A DNA stretch of 14,298 bases from positions 1 through 14,298 of the forward strand of contig JAHZFC010000042.1 in assembly GCA_019421525.1 (NCBI GenBank). Direction: 5' to 3'. The notes under the pieces are model-generated. The model had not been told where the DNA came from and made no database searches. It saw only the letters and a list, made by a program, of their open reading frames with translations. The DNA is from Clostridiales bacterium. GTDB lineage: Bacteria > Bacillota > Clostridia > Oscillospirales > Oscillospiraceae. Positions 6,126-11,880 of the stretch are shown one piece after another. Every line of letters begins with the position of its first letter. Position 1 is the stretch's first letter. Both the position numbers and the translations under genes were made by a program.

Positions 6126-7610
6126 ATGACCATCAAGGAACTGGAAGAGCGCACCGGGATGCCCCGCACCAATATCCGCTTTTACGAGCGGGAAGGGCTG
6201 CTGTCCCCGGCCCGGCAGGAGAACGGCTACCGGGATTACTCGGAGGAGGACGTCAAGACCCTGGAGAAGATCCGTCTGCTCCGGGAGCTCCACCTGGACA
6301 TCGACACCATCCGGCTGGTACAGAAGGGGGAGCTGCCCCTGGACCGGGCACTGTTCACCCTGCTCACCCGGCTGGAGGGGGACAAGGCGGCCCTGGACAG
6401 GGCGGCTCAGGTGTGCCGGGAGTTAGAACGCACCGGGGTGGAGTACGGCGCGCTGGAGCCAGAGCCCTGGCTGGAGCAGCTGTCCCAGCCGGCGCAGCCC
6501 CAGATGACGCCGCCGCCCCAGCCCAGGAGGCTGCCCACCCTGGAAGAGGTGGTGAACCGGGAGCGCCAGGCCGCCAGCCACCCCTGGATGCGTCTGCTGG
6601 CCCGGGGGGTGGACGCGAACCTCTATACCCTGCTGCTCGACGCCGTGTTGGGGCTGGGCTTCCGGGTGGATTTGGTGAACACCGGGGTCTTTGCCGACTG
6701 GCTGATCTCCCTGGCCTCCCTGGTGCTCATGTTTTTGGCGGAGCCCCTGTGGCTCCACTTCTGGGGCTGGACGCCGGGGAAATGGATCTTCGGCCTGAAG
6801 CTCCGCGACCGCTTCGGGGAAAAACTCTCCCTGTCTGAGGGGTGGCGGCGGTGCTGGGGAGCGTGGGGAGTGTTCTCCCGGGGCTATGGGTTCAACATCC
6901 CCATCTATGACCTGTGGCGGCACTATAAGAGTTACCGCTGCTGCCGGGACGGGGAGGACTGCCCCTGGGACGAGGAGGAGGACCGGAAGTACACCCGGGA
7001 GGATCGCTCCCTGTTCTGGCTGATGTGGCTGGGAGCGGTGGCGGCGAGCGTGTTCCTCACCGTGGTCATCCTGCTCCAGACCTACCTGCCCCCCAACCGG
7101 GGGGCGCTGACTGTGGAGGAGTACAGCGAAAATTTCAACTCCTATCTGGACACCCTGGGGGATTTCTCCAGCCAGCTGAACGAGCAGGGGCAATGGGTGG
7201 AGCGGGCAGAGCCCGGCACAGTGGTGATCGACCTGAGCACCATGGAATACGCCGACCTGGAGTTTACCCTGGAGGACGGCTATGTGACGGCGGTCACCCT
7301 GTCGGACAGCGCCAAGCAGGACGGGCAGACCGGATGGATTTACATGAGCCAGTCCTATTACCAGGTAGCCACCCTTGCCCTGGCGGGGGCCCAGCGGGAG
7401 TTCAACTGCTTCAACTATGACCTGACCGGCTGGCTGGAGCTGTGGGACGATCAGTGGGACAGCTTTGAACTGGATCACCGGGGCGTGCACATCAGCCAGA
7501 CGGTGGAGTGCTCCGGCTATACGGGGGTGGGCCAGATCCGGGAGCCGGTGGAAGGCCGGGACCAGATCTACCGCCGGACGGTGACGATCTCTTTGAATGG
7601 AAGTGAGTGA
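6126..7610 (+). CDS. Membrane MerR regulator fused to RDD domain (paralogue 2)
   Basis: This 494-residue protein has the same plan as its upstream neighbour. It has a MerR domain at 1-105, a proline-rich linker at about 122-137, and an RDD domain with RLLARGVD (156-163) and WGWTPGKWIFGLKL (213-226). Membrane helices lie near 164-180, 190-209 and 298-318, and an outer C-terminal domain covers about 320-494. Residues 1-112 differ from paralogue 1 at about 10 positions only, while the membrane and outer domains are clearly diverged though colinear. The start at 6126 follows GGGAGG with 7-nt spacing, and the whole RBS/start block is identical in both genes. An upstream in-frame GTG at 6099 would lie in the promoter. 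The stop overlaps the possible GTG start of the zincin gene, so those two are translationally linked. It is probably a self-regulated membrane sensor; target genes and signal are unknown. Confidence 0.8.
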   Translation: MTIKELEERTGMPRTNIRFYEREGLLSPARQENGYRDYSEEDVKTLEKIRLLRELHLDIDTIRLVQKGELPLDRALFTLLTRLEGDKAALDRAAQVCRELERTGVEYGALEPEPWLEQLSQPAQPQMTPPPQPRRLPTLEEVVNRERQAASHPWMRLLARGVDANLYTLLLDAVLGLGFRVDLVNTGVFADWLISLASLVLMFLAEPLWLHFWGWTPGKWIFGLKLRDRFGEKLSLSEGWRRCWGAWGVFSRGYGFNIPIYDLWRHYKSYRCCRDGEDCPWDEEEDRKYTREDRSLFWLMWLGAVAASVFLTVVILLQTYLPPNRGALTVEEYSENFNSYLDTLGDFSSQLNEQGQWVERAEPGTVVIDLSTMEYADLEFTLEDGYVTAVTLSDSAKQDGQTGWIYMSQSYYQVATLALAGAQREFNCFNYDLTGWLELWDDQWDSFELDHRGVHISQTVECSGYTGVGQIREPVEGRDQIYRRTVTISLNGSE

Positions 7611-7612
7611 AG

Positions 7613-8008
7613 ATGGTGCTGACCATCGACGAGGTCAACGACATTTTGGATGAGGTATATAACGAGTTCCCCGAGCCGCTGTTCGAGGGGCTCAACGGCG
7701 GCGTACTGCTGCTGGAGGACGAGATGCCCGACCCCGAGGCGGGCCCCGACGTGTATGTCATGGGGGAGTACTGCTGGGACGAGATGGGCCGGTATATCAA
7801 CATCTATTACGGCTCCTTTGCGGCGCTGCTCTCTGACGAGCCCCGGGAGGTCTGGGTGGAGGAGCTGCGCACCACCCTGCGCCATGAGCTGACCCACCAT
7901 GTGGAGGGCCTGGCGGGGGAGCGGAGCCTGGAGTACAAGGACTCCGCCCAGCTGGAGCAGTTCCAGGCGGAAAACCAGGCTGGACAGGAGGCCGGGGATG
8001 GGGTATAA
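7613..8008 (+). CDS. Small zincin-like metallopeptidase
   Basis: This protein of about 131 residues resembles the Zincin_1 family (PF06262 type), minimal zinc metalloprotease-like proteins of about 100-130 residues. The metal site is H91-E92-L-T-H95 in the HELTHHVEG segment. It is followed by a family-like ERSLEYKD tail whose D110 may help bind metal. The N-terminal part (TIDEVNDILDEV) and the YINIYYGSF strand also fit. There is no signal peptide or membrane segment, so it is cytoplasmic. The natural substrate of this family is not known. The ATG at 7613 is chosen. A GTG at 7607 that overlaps the TGA of the upstream gene would add two residues and is equally possible. The tight junction means co-expression with MerR-RDD paralogue 2. 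Confidence 0.75.
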   Translation: MVLTIDEVNDILDEVYNEFPEPLFEGLNGGVLLLEDEMPDPEAGPDVYVMGEYCWDEMGRYINIYYGSFAALLSDEPREVWVEELRTTLRHELTHHVEGLAGERSLEYKDSAQLEQFQAENQAGQEAGDGV

Positions 8009-8042
8009 TCCCCCTTGGACATATCAAAGGAGGAAGGACCCC

Positions 8043-8288
8043 ATGCACACTATCACCTACCGGCCCCGGGGCGTGTGCTCCCGGAGCATGGAGATCGACG
8101 TGGAGGGCGACGTGATCCAGTCCGTCCGGGTGGAGGGCGGCTGCTCCGGCAATCTCCAGGGCATCTGCTCCCTGCTGCGCGGGATGACCGTGGCCGAGGC
8201 CATCGCCCGGATGGAGGGCATCAAGTGCGGCCCCAAGGCAACGTCCTGCCCGGACCAGCTGGCCCAGGCCCTCAAGCAGGCCCAGTAA
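8043..8288 (+). CDS. TSCPD domain-containing protein (TIGR03905-like)
   Basis: This 81-residue protein contains the diagnostic TSCPDQLAQAL segment (67-77). Upstream features are GGCSGNLQGICSLLRGM (32-48) and a GIKCGPKA strand, with cysteines at 12, 34, 42, 62 and 69. The TSCPD domain also occurs near the C terminus of vitamin B12-dependent ribonucleotide reductases. Stand-alone proteins of this size are common in Clostridia and have no proven role; metal binding by the cysteines is plausible. The start follows AAAGGAGG (8026-8033) with 9-nt spacing. It lies 34 bp after the zincin gene and just before a strong terminator, so it is the last gene of the MerR-RDD 2 / zincin / TSCPD unit. Confidence 0.85.
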   Translation: MHTITYRPRGVCSRSMEIDVEGDVIQSVRVEGGCSGNLQGICSLLRGMTVAEAIARMEGIKCGPKATSCPDQLAQALKQAQ

Positions 8289-8304
8289 ACAGACATCAGA
8301 AAAA

Positions 8305-8339
8305 GGGCGCCCGAGGTATCACCTCGGGCGCCCTTTTTT
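8305..8339 (+). terminator. Strong intrinsic terminator
   Basis: A perfect 13-bp G/C-rich stem (8305-8317 with 8321-8333) has a 3-nt loop and is followed by six T. An A run on the 5' side could let it act in both directions, but only the plus strand has a gene ending here. It closes the unit that ends with the TSCPD gene. Confidence 0.93.
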
Positions 8340-8416
8340 CAAAAAGTCCAGGTCATGGCGTAGTATCTGGCGCAGGAACCGTAGTAGATAGGTGAGGGCA
8401 GAAAGGAGGCGGTGAG

Positions 8417-8977
8417 GTGCTGGACGATGAAGAGATCGTGGAGCTGTTTTTCGCCCGGTCGGAGCAGGCCATCCAGGAGCTGGACCAGAAATACGGAAAG
8501 CTCTGCAACAGTCTTGCGCACAACATCGTGGGCGACCGGCGGGACGCGGAGGAATGTGTCAACGACGCATACCTGGGCATATGGAACGCCATCCCTCCGG
8601 CGCACCCCGATCCCCTGCGCGCCTATCTTGTGAAGGTGGTGCGGAACCTCTCTCTGAAAGCGTATTGGAAAAGAGAGGCGGCCAAGCGGAACAGCCACTA
8701 CACGGTGGCCCTGGAGGAACTGGAGGAGTGCGTCCCAGGCCGGGAGACAGTGGAGGAGGAGCTGGACGCCAAAGAGCTGGCCCGGATGATCGAGGGCTTT
8801 TTGGAGACGCTGACAGCGGAAAACCGGGCGATCTTCCTGCGGCGGTACTGGTTTTGTGACAGCTGCCGGGATATCGCCGTGCGCTTGAGGCTGACGGAGA
8901 AGAGCGTCTCCGTCCGGCTGGCCCGGATCCGCGGGAAGCTGAAGCGGTACTTGATCGAAAGAGAGGTGCTGATATGA
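8417..8977 (+). CDS. Sigma-70 family RNA polymerase sigma factor (ECF-like)
   Basis: This 186-residue sigma factor consists of region 2 and region 4 only. Region 2 (about 10-90) has NIVGDRRDAEECVNDAYLGI (37-56), typical of ECF-like factors. Region 4 (about 125-180) has the FLRRYWFCDSCRDIAVRLRL helix and the SVSVRLARIRGKLKRYL recognition segment. It starts at GTG 8417, with AAAGGAGG (8402-8409) at 7-nt spacing. Its stop overlaps the ATG of the next gene (ATGA), which encodes a membrane protein. That is the usual layout of a sigma factor with a membrane-bound regulator. A GGAACC at 8375-8380 resembles an ECF -35 box, but no matching -10 is seen at the right distance, so I do not call a promoter. 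The regulon is unknown. Confidence 0.88.
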   Translation: MLDDEEIVELFFARSEQAIQELDQKYGKLCNSLAHNIVGDRRDAEECVNDAYLGIWNAIPPAHPDPLRAYLVKVVRNLSLKAYWKREAAKRNSHYTVALEELEECVPGRETVEEELDAKELARMIEGFLETLTAENRAIFLRRYWFCDSCRDIAVRLRLTEKSVSVRLARIRGKLKRYLIEREVLI

Positions 8978-9423
8978 ACGTAAAGAAGTGGTCCGACGCC
9001 ATGGGTGAGCTGGACAGCAGGTATATCGAGGAGGCCATGGACAGCACGAAGAAAAGAGAAAAGCGGTATCTTCCCCTGATCGCCGCCTGTGCGTGCCTGC
9101 TGCTGGCCATGCCATTGGCCGCATTTGCCATCGACACCATCCAATACAATGCGGCGGTGGATCGCCTCATATCCCTCGGTATCCCGGCGGAAGATCTGAG
9201 CGACCGCTCCCGAAAAGAGATCAAAGAGGCGGCAAGAACGATCGATGCTGGGGAGAGCAGTCCGCTGACAGAAGAGCTCCTTGGCCTTGTGGCGGATGAT
9301 GGAGCATCTATAGAAACGCCGGCAGATCAGAGGATTGACGCCCGACATGACGAGGGAAGAGGTCCTCGCCCGGTTGGGCGATACCCAGGATATCGGCTCT
9401 GGCATCTATGTGTATGTCTATGA
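8974..9423 (+). CDS. Sigma-associated membrane protein, frameshifted (N-terminal part)
   Basis: The reading frame gives 149 residues, but only about the first 120 look genuine. These comprise an N-terminal cytoplasmic stretch (MGELDSRYIEEAM), one transmembrane helix at about 32-52 (LPLIAACACLLLAMPLAAFA), and an outer segment with SLGIPAEDLSD and IKEAARTIDAGESSPLTEEL. After R120 (codon 9331-9333) the frame turns into arginine/glycine-rich sequence with no family look. A convincing continuation appears in the +1 frame from about 9335. The start overlaps the sigma stop (ATGA), so it is translationally coupled and a likely sigma regulator or sensor. I see no classic zinc-binding anti-sigma motif. 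Either the gene is recently broken or the base sequence has an indel near 9300-9340. Confidence 0.7.
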   Translation: MNVKKWSDAMGELDSRYIEEAMDSTKKREKRYLPLIAACACLLLAMPLAAFAIDTIQYNAAVDRLISLGIPAEDLSDRSRKEIKEAARTIDAGESSPLTEELLGLVADDGASIETPADQRIDARHDEGRGPRPVGRYPGYRLWHLCVCL

Positions 9424-9538
9424 GGTGGACCAGAGATATCTGCTGCAGATCCCATTTGCCGGTGACGGGGCGCAGCTGGGCGTCACAGGAGAAGCGCTGT
9501 TACAGGCGATGGCCCAGATCCCGGAAGATATGGGATGA
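9335..9538 (+). pseudogene. C-terminal part of the frameshifted membrane protein
   Basis: The +1 frame gives about 67 residues: PDMTREEVLARLGDTQDIGS, then a strand-rich YVYVYEVDQRYLLQIPF and QLGVTGEALL. This is a coherent small domain of the kind expected outside the membrane in proteins partnered with clostridial sigma factors. It is open from 9314 but has no good ribosome binding site of its own; the TTG at 9335 and the ATG at 9347 are the only nearby starts. A one-base shift around 9314-9335 would join it to the N-terminal part as a protein of about 187 residues. Confidence 0.65.
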
Positions 9539-9583
9539 CCTTTCAACGTGAGCTTTCCCGCCGGCAATGCATATTTTACGATT

Positions 9584-9610
9584 TTAGCACTCTGTAAATC
9601 AGAGTGCTAA
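9584..9610. promoter_or_regulatory. CIRCE element (HrcA operator)
   Basis: TTAGCACTC-N9-GAGTGCTAA matches the CIRCE consensus at every arm position and at the exact 9-bp spacing. The dyad extends to 14-bp perfect arms (9581-9594 with 9600-9613). CIRCE is the binding site of the heat-shock repressor HrcA, normally in front of groESL and dnaK operons. Here the next gene is an HdeD-like membrane protein 83 bp downstream. A TATTTT at 9572-9577 could be the -10 box, which would put CIRCE at the transcription start as in groE operons, but its -35 is poor. Confidence 0.93.
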
Positions 9611-9692
9611 AATTTACGTCTGGTTCACAAAAAATACTAGGTTTGGTCACAGTCCGGCGATACACTGGATACAAAGAAAGGAAGTGCTCACG

Positions 9693-10226
9693 ATGAGAAG
9701 AACGACTTACCGTGTGTTGTGGGGCGTGGCCGGCGTGCTCCTGATCATAGCCGGTATCATGTGCCTGGTGTGGAGAGGGGCGGCCCTGGCCACGCTGGCG
9801 ATGCTCCTGGGTGTGGTGATGCTGATCTCCGGCGTGGTGGATATCATCATCTTCTGCAGCGCCAGGAATGTGATGTATGGGGCGGCCTGGTTCCTGGTAG
9901 ACGGCATCCTGACGGTGATCTTGTCCCTGTTCATCCTGTTTGACCAGGTGTTCACCATGCTGACCCTGCCCTTTGTGTTCGGCATGTGGCTGATCTGCAC
10001 CGGCATCACCCGCTTCGTCAACTCCTTTGACCTCCAGCGGTGCGGCGTGCGGGGCTGGGGCTGGTTCACCGCCCTGGGCCTGCTGATGACTGCGGCGGGC
10101 GTCATCTCCTTTATCGATCCGGTGGCGGGGGCTATGGCCCTGGGCATCGTGCTGGGCATCAGCCTGATCCTGGAGGGGATCGCCGCCATCCTCCGGGCCT
10201 GCTTCGCCGGCCGGTTTTGGATATAA
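9693..10226 (+). CDS. HdeD family (DUF308) membrane protein
   Basis: This 177-residue integral membrane protein has six helices at about 8-28, 33-54, 62-83, 88-108, 122-141 and 146-168. The repeated G-x-x-L/I-x-x-G helix pattern (GVAGVLLIIAGI, GVVMLISGVVDI, GLLMTAAGVISF, GISLILEGIAAI) is typical of the DUF308/HdeD family. E. coli HdeD is tied to acid resistance, but the clostridial members are uncharacterised. The ATG at 9693 follows AAAGGAAG (9677-9684) at 8-nt spacing. An upstream GTG at 9684 overlaps that site and is rejected. A perfect CIRCE operator lies upstream, so HrcA-controlled heat-shock expression is strongly suggested. A terminator follows. It is monocistronic. Confidence 0.88.
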   Translation: MRRTTYRVLWGVAGVLLIIAGIMCLVWRGAALATLAMLLGVVMLISGVVDIIIFCSARNVMYGAAWFLVDGILTVILSLFILFDQVFTMLTLPFVFGMWLICTGITRFVNSFDLQRCGVRGWGWFTALGLLMTAAGVISFIDPVAGAMALGIVLGISLILEGIAAILRACFAGRFWI

Positions 10227-10247
10227 AGGCGCCACGGGATACCACGA

Positions 10248-10280
10248 GCCCCCGGCGGGACGATCCCCGCCGGGGGCTTT
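10248..10280 (+). terminator. Terminator between convergent genes
   Basis: A perfect 12-bp stem GCCCCCGGCGGG/CCCGCCGGGGGC (10248-10259/10266-10277) with a 6-nt loop is followed by TTT, GCGCG and TTT. It ends the HdeD transcript and lies 19 bp from the stop of the convergent amylase gene. The U tract is short, and the minus-strand side has none. Confidence 0.75.
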
Positions 10281-10298
10281 GCGCGTTTGGATGCCGGG

Positions 10299-11612
10299 TC
10301 ACCGCTCGCACCGCCAGAAGGCCACGCTGTACGGGGGAAGTTCGCTGCCGCCGCCGAAGTCGTGGCCCGCCCCGGTGAGCAGGTCCACCGCCCGGCCGCA
10401 GCGGGCGTCGAAGTGGGCGGTATAGGGCTGACTGTCGGCGTTGACCGCCACCAGCACCCGCTCCCCCTCCACCTGCCGCTGGAAGATGAACTGCCGGTTG
10501 GTGAGCAGCACCTCCTGATAGTCCCCCCAGCACAGGGCCCGGCTGCCCCGCCGGGCCTTTGCCATGGCGGCGATCTGGTCTGTCAGACCGTTCCACTCCG
10601 GCTGGGGGAAGCAGGGGCGGAGGTCGGCGTCGCTGCCCGGGGCCTTGACCCCCTGGGCGCCCCACTCGCTGCCATAGTAGACGCAGGGGATGCCCGGCAT
10701 GCCGAAGAGCAGGCCGTACAGCACCGGCAGGTGATCGGGGTCTCGCAGGATGCTGGCGGCCCGGGTGACGTCGTGGTTGTCCACAAAGGACAGCAGGTGC
10801 TTGCCCCGGTACAGGCACCAGGGGTCGGGACCGAACTGACGCTTCAGGCTGTGGCCGATCTCAAAGAGGTTCAGGTCATTGAGGCTGGACCACAGCCCCT
10901 TGTAGCACTCGTAGTTGGTGCAGCTGTGGAGCATGGCGTCGCCCAGCCACTGGTTGTAGTCCCCGTGGAGGGTCTCCCCCACCAGGAAGAAGTCGGGCTT
11001 CAGCTCCTGGGTGAACTGCCGCAGCCGGGCCAGGAAGCCCTTGTCCAGGCAGTAGGCCACGTCCAGCCGCAGCCCGTCGATGCCGAACTGCTCCACCCAA
11101 AACTTCACGCAGTCCAGCAGGTAGTCTGCCACCGCCGGGTTTTGCAGGTCGAGCTTGACCAGCTCGTAATGGCCCTCCCAGCCCTCGTACCAGAAGCCGT
11201 CGTTGTAGTTGGAGTTTCCCCCGAAGTCGATGTGGAACCAGTCCTTGTAGGGGGAGTCCCATTTTTTCTCCTGCACGTCCCGGAAGGCCCAGAAGCCCCG
11301 GCCCACGTGGTGGAACACCCCGTCCAGCACCACCCGGATGCCATGCTCATGGAGGGTGCGGCACACCTGGGCCAGGTCCTCGTTGGTGCCCAGGCGGGGG
11401 TCTACCCGGCGGTAGTCCCGGGTGTCGTAGCCGTGGCTGTCGCTGTCGAACAGGGGGGAGAGGTAGACCGCGTTGGCCCCCAGTCCCGCGATATGTCCCG
11501 CCCAGTCGCCGACCTTGCCGATGCGGTGGGCCAGGACGCCGTCGTTGACCCAGGTTGCGCCGCAGAAGCCCAGGGGATAGATCTGATAAAATACGCTTTC
11601 CTCCGCCCACAT
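10299..11612 (-). CDS. GH13 alpha-amylase family glycosidase
   Basis: This 437-residue (beta/alpha)8 enzyme of family GH13 carries the conserved regions in order: LDGVFHHVG (96-104), GLRLDVAY with nucleophile D184, FFLVGETL with acid/base E213, and FVDNHDVTR with transition-state stabiliser D281. NSNYNDGFWYEGWEGHYEL (133-151) and CVYYGSEWG resemble cyclomaltodextrinase/neopullulanase-type and related intracellular members. A beta-sandwich C-terminal domain finishes the chain. It has no signal peptide and no extra N-terminal domain, so it probably acts in the cytoplasm on imported malto-oligosaccharides. Exact specificity cannot be read. The GH13 region I normally has N-H; here H101-H102 replaces it, a mild variation. 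The start at 11612 follows GGGAAAGGGG. A clear promoter lies at 11674-11702. It is divergent from the XRE sensor gene. Confidence 0.9.
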   Translation of the reverse strand: MWAEESVFYQIYPLGFCGATWVNDGVLAHRIGKVGDWAGHIAGLGANAVYLSPLFDSDSHGYDTRDYRRVDPRLGTNEDLAQVCRTLHEHGIRVVLDGVFHHVGRGFWAFRDVQEKKWDSPYKDWFHIDFGGNSNYNDGFWYEGWEGHYELVKLDLQNPAVADYLLDCVKFWVEQFGIDGLRLDVAYCLDKGFLARLRQFTQELKPDFFLVGETLHGDYNQWLGDAMLHSCTNYECYKGLWSSLNDLNLFEIGHSLKRQFGPDPWCLYRGKHLLSFVDNHDVTRAASILRDPDHLPVLYGLLFGMPGIPCVYYGSEWGAQGVKAPGSDADLRPCFPQPEWNGLTDQIAAMAKARRGSRALCWGDYQEVLLTNRQFIFQRQVEGERVLVAVNADSQPYTAHFDARCGRAVDLLTGAGHDFGGGSELPPYSVAFWRCER

Positions 11613-11640
11613 ATGGATGCGCCCCTTTCCCGATCAGATG

Positions 11641-11660
11641 GGCAGGCTCGCCCGCCTGCC
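11641..11660 (-). promoter_or_regulatory. Hairpin in the amylase mRNA leader
   Basis: Perfect 7-bp arms GGCAGGC/GCCTGCC enclose 6 nt. It would begin about 7 nt after the predicted start of transcription, so it is either a 5' stabilising hairpin or a second operator. No U run follows. Confidence 0.45.
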
Positions 11661-11673
11661 ACTGGATAGGGCT

Positions 11674-11702
11674 ATCATACCCCATTTGGCCGGACTTGGC
11701 AA
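11674..11702 (-). promoter_or_regulatory. Promoter of the amylase gene
   Basis: On the minus strand TTGCCA (11702-11697, 5 of 6) and TATGAT (11679-11674, 5 of 6) are separated by 17 bp. The predicted start of transcription is near 11667, giving a leader of about 55 nt. This is the best sigma-A type promoter for the minus strand in the window. Confidence 0.75.
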
Positions 11703-11716
11703 ATGTTTTGTCCGGC
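11689..11716. promoter_or_regulatory. Inverted repeat over the amylase -35 box (putative operator)
   Basis: GCCGGAC-N14-GTCCGGC has perfect 7-bp arms and is centred at 11702.5, at the upstream edge of the -35 box. The position suits a repressor of the amylase promoter. The binding protein is unknown; the divergent XRE regulator is one candidate, because it is encoded 165 bp away. Confidence 0.5.
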
Positions 11717-11748
11717 ACAGCCAGGCAGGCGCCCTCTCATATGCCCCC

Positions 11749-11777
11749 TTGCGCCGCAGCCCGCCTTCTGGTATGCT
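11749..11777 (+). promoter_or_regulatory. Possible promoter of the XRE sensor gene
   Basis: TTGCGC (11749-11754), a 17-bp spacer, and TATGCT (11772-11777) with an extended TGG before the -10. The -35 is weak (3 of 6). A TATGAT at 11853-11858 is a better -10 alone but lies too close to the ribosome binding site and has no -35. Confidence 0.4.
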
Positions 11778-11880
11778 GAGGACAGGGGATGTAAACCCCA
11801 GGTTAGCAAAAAATCGCCCCCAGGTTGGTGGCGTGGTTTCCGCTTTTTCCGATATGATGGAGGCAGAGGAGGTGCCGGCC

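Noticed and set aside
8375..8380. GGAACC as the -35 of an autoregulated ECF promoter
   Set aside because: No recognisable -10 lies 16-17 bp downstream, and the ribosome binding site is too close.
9581..9613. CIRCE dyad as a terminator for the sigma-partner gene
   Set aside because: It is followed only by AATTTACG and matches the HrcA operator at every arm position with exact spacing, so the operator reading is far better.
10287..11669. 460-codon open frame on the plus strand
   Set aside because: It is antisense to the GH13 gene, which has all catalytic motifs. The plus-strand product is V/G/H/Q-rich shadow sequence typical of high-GC genes.
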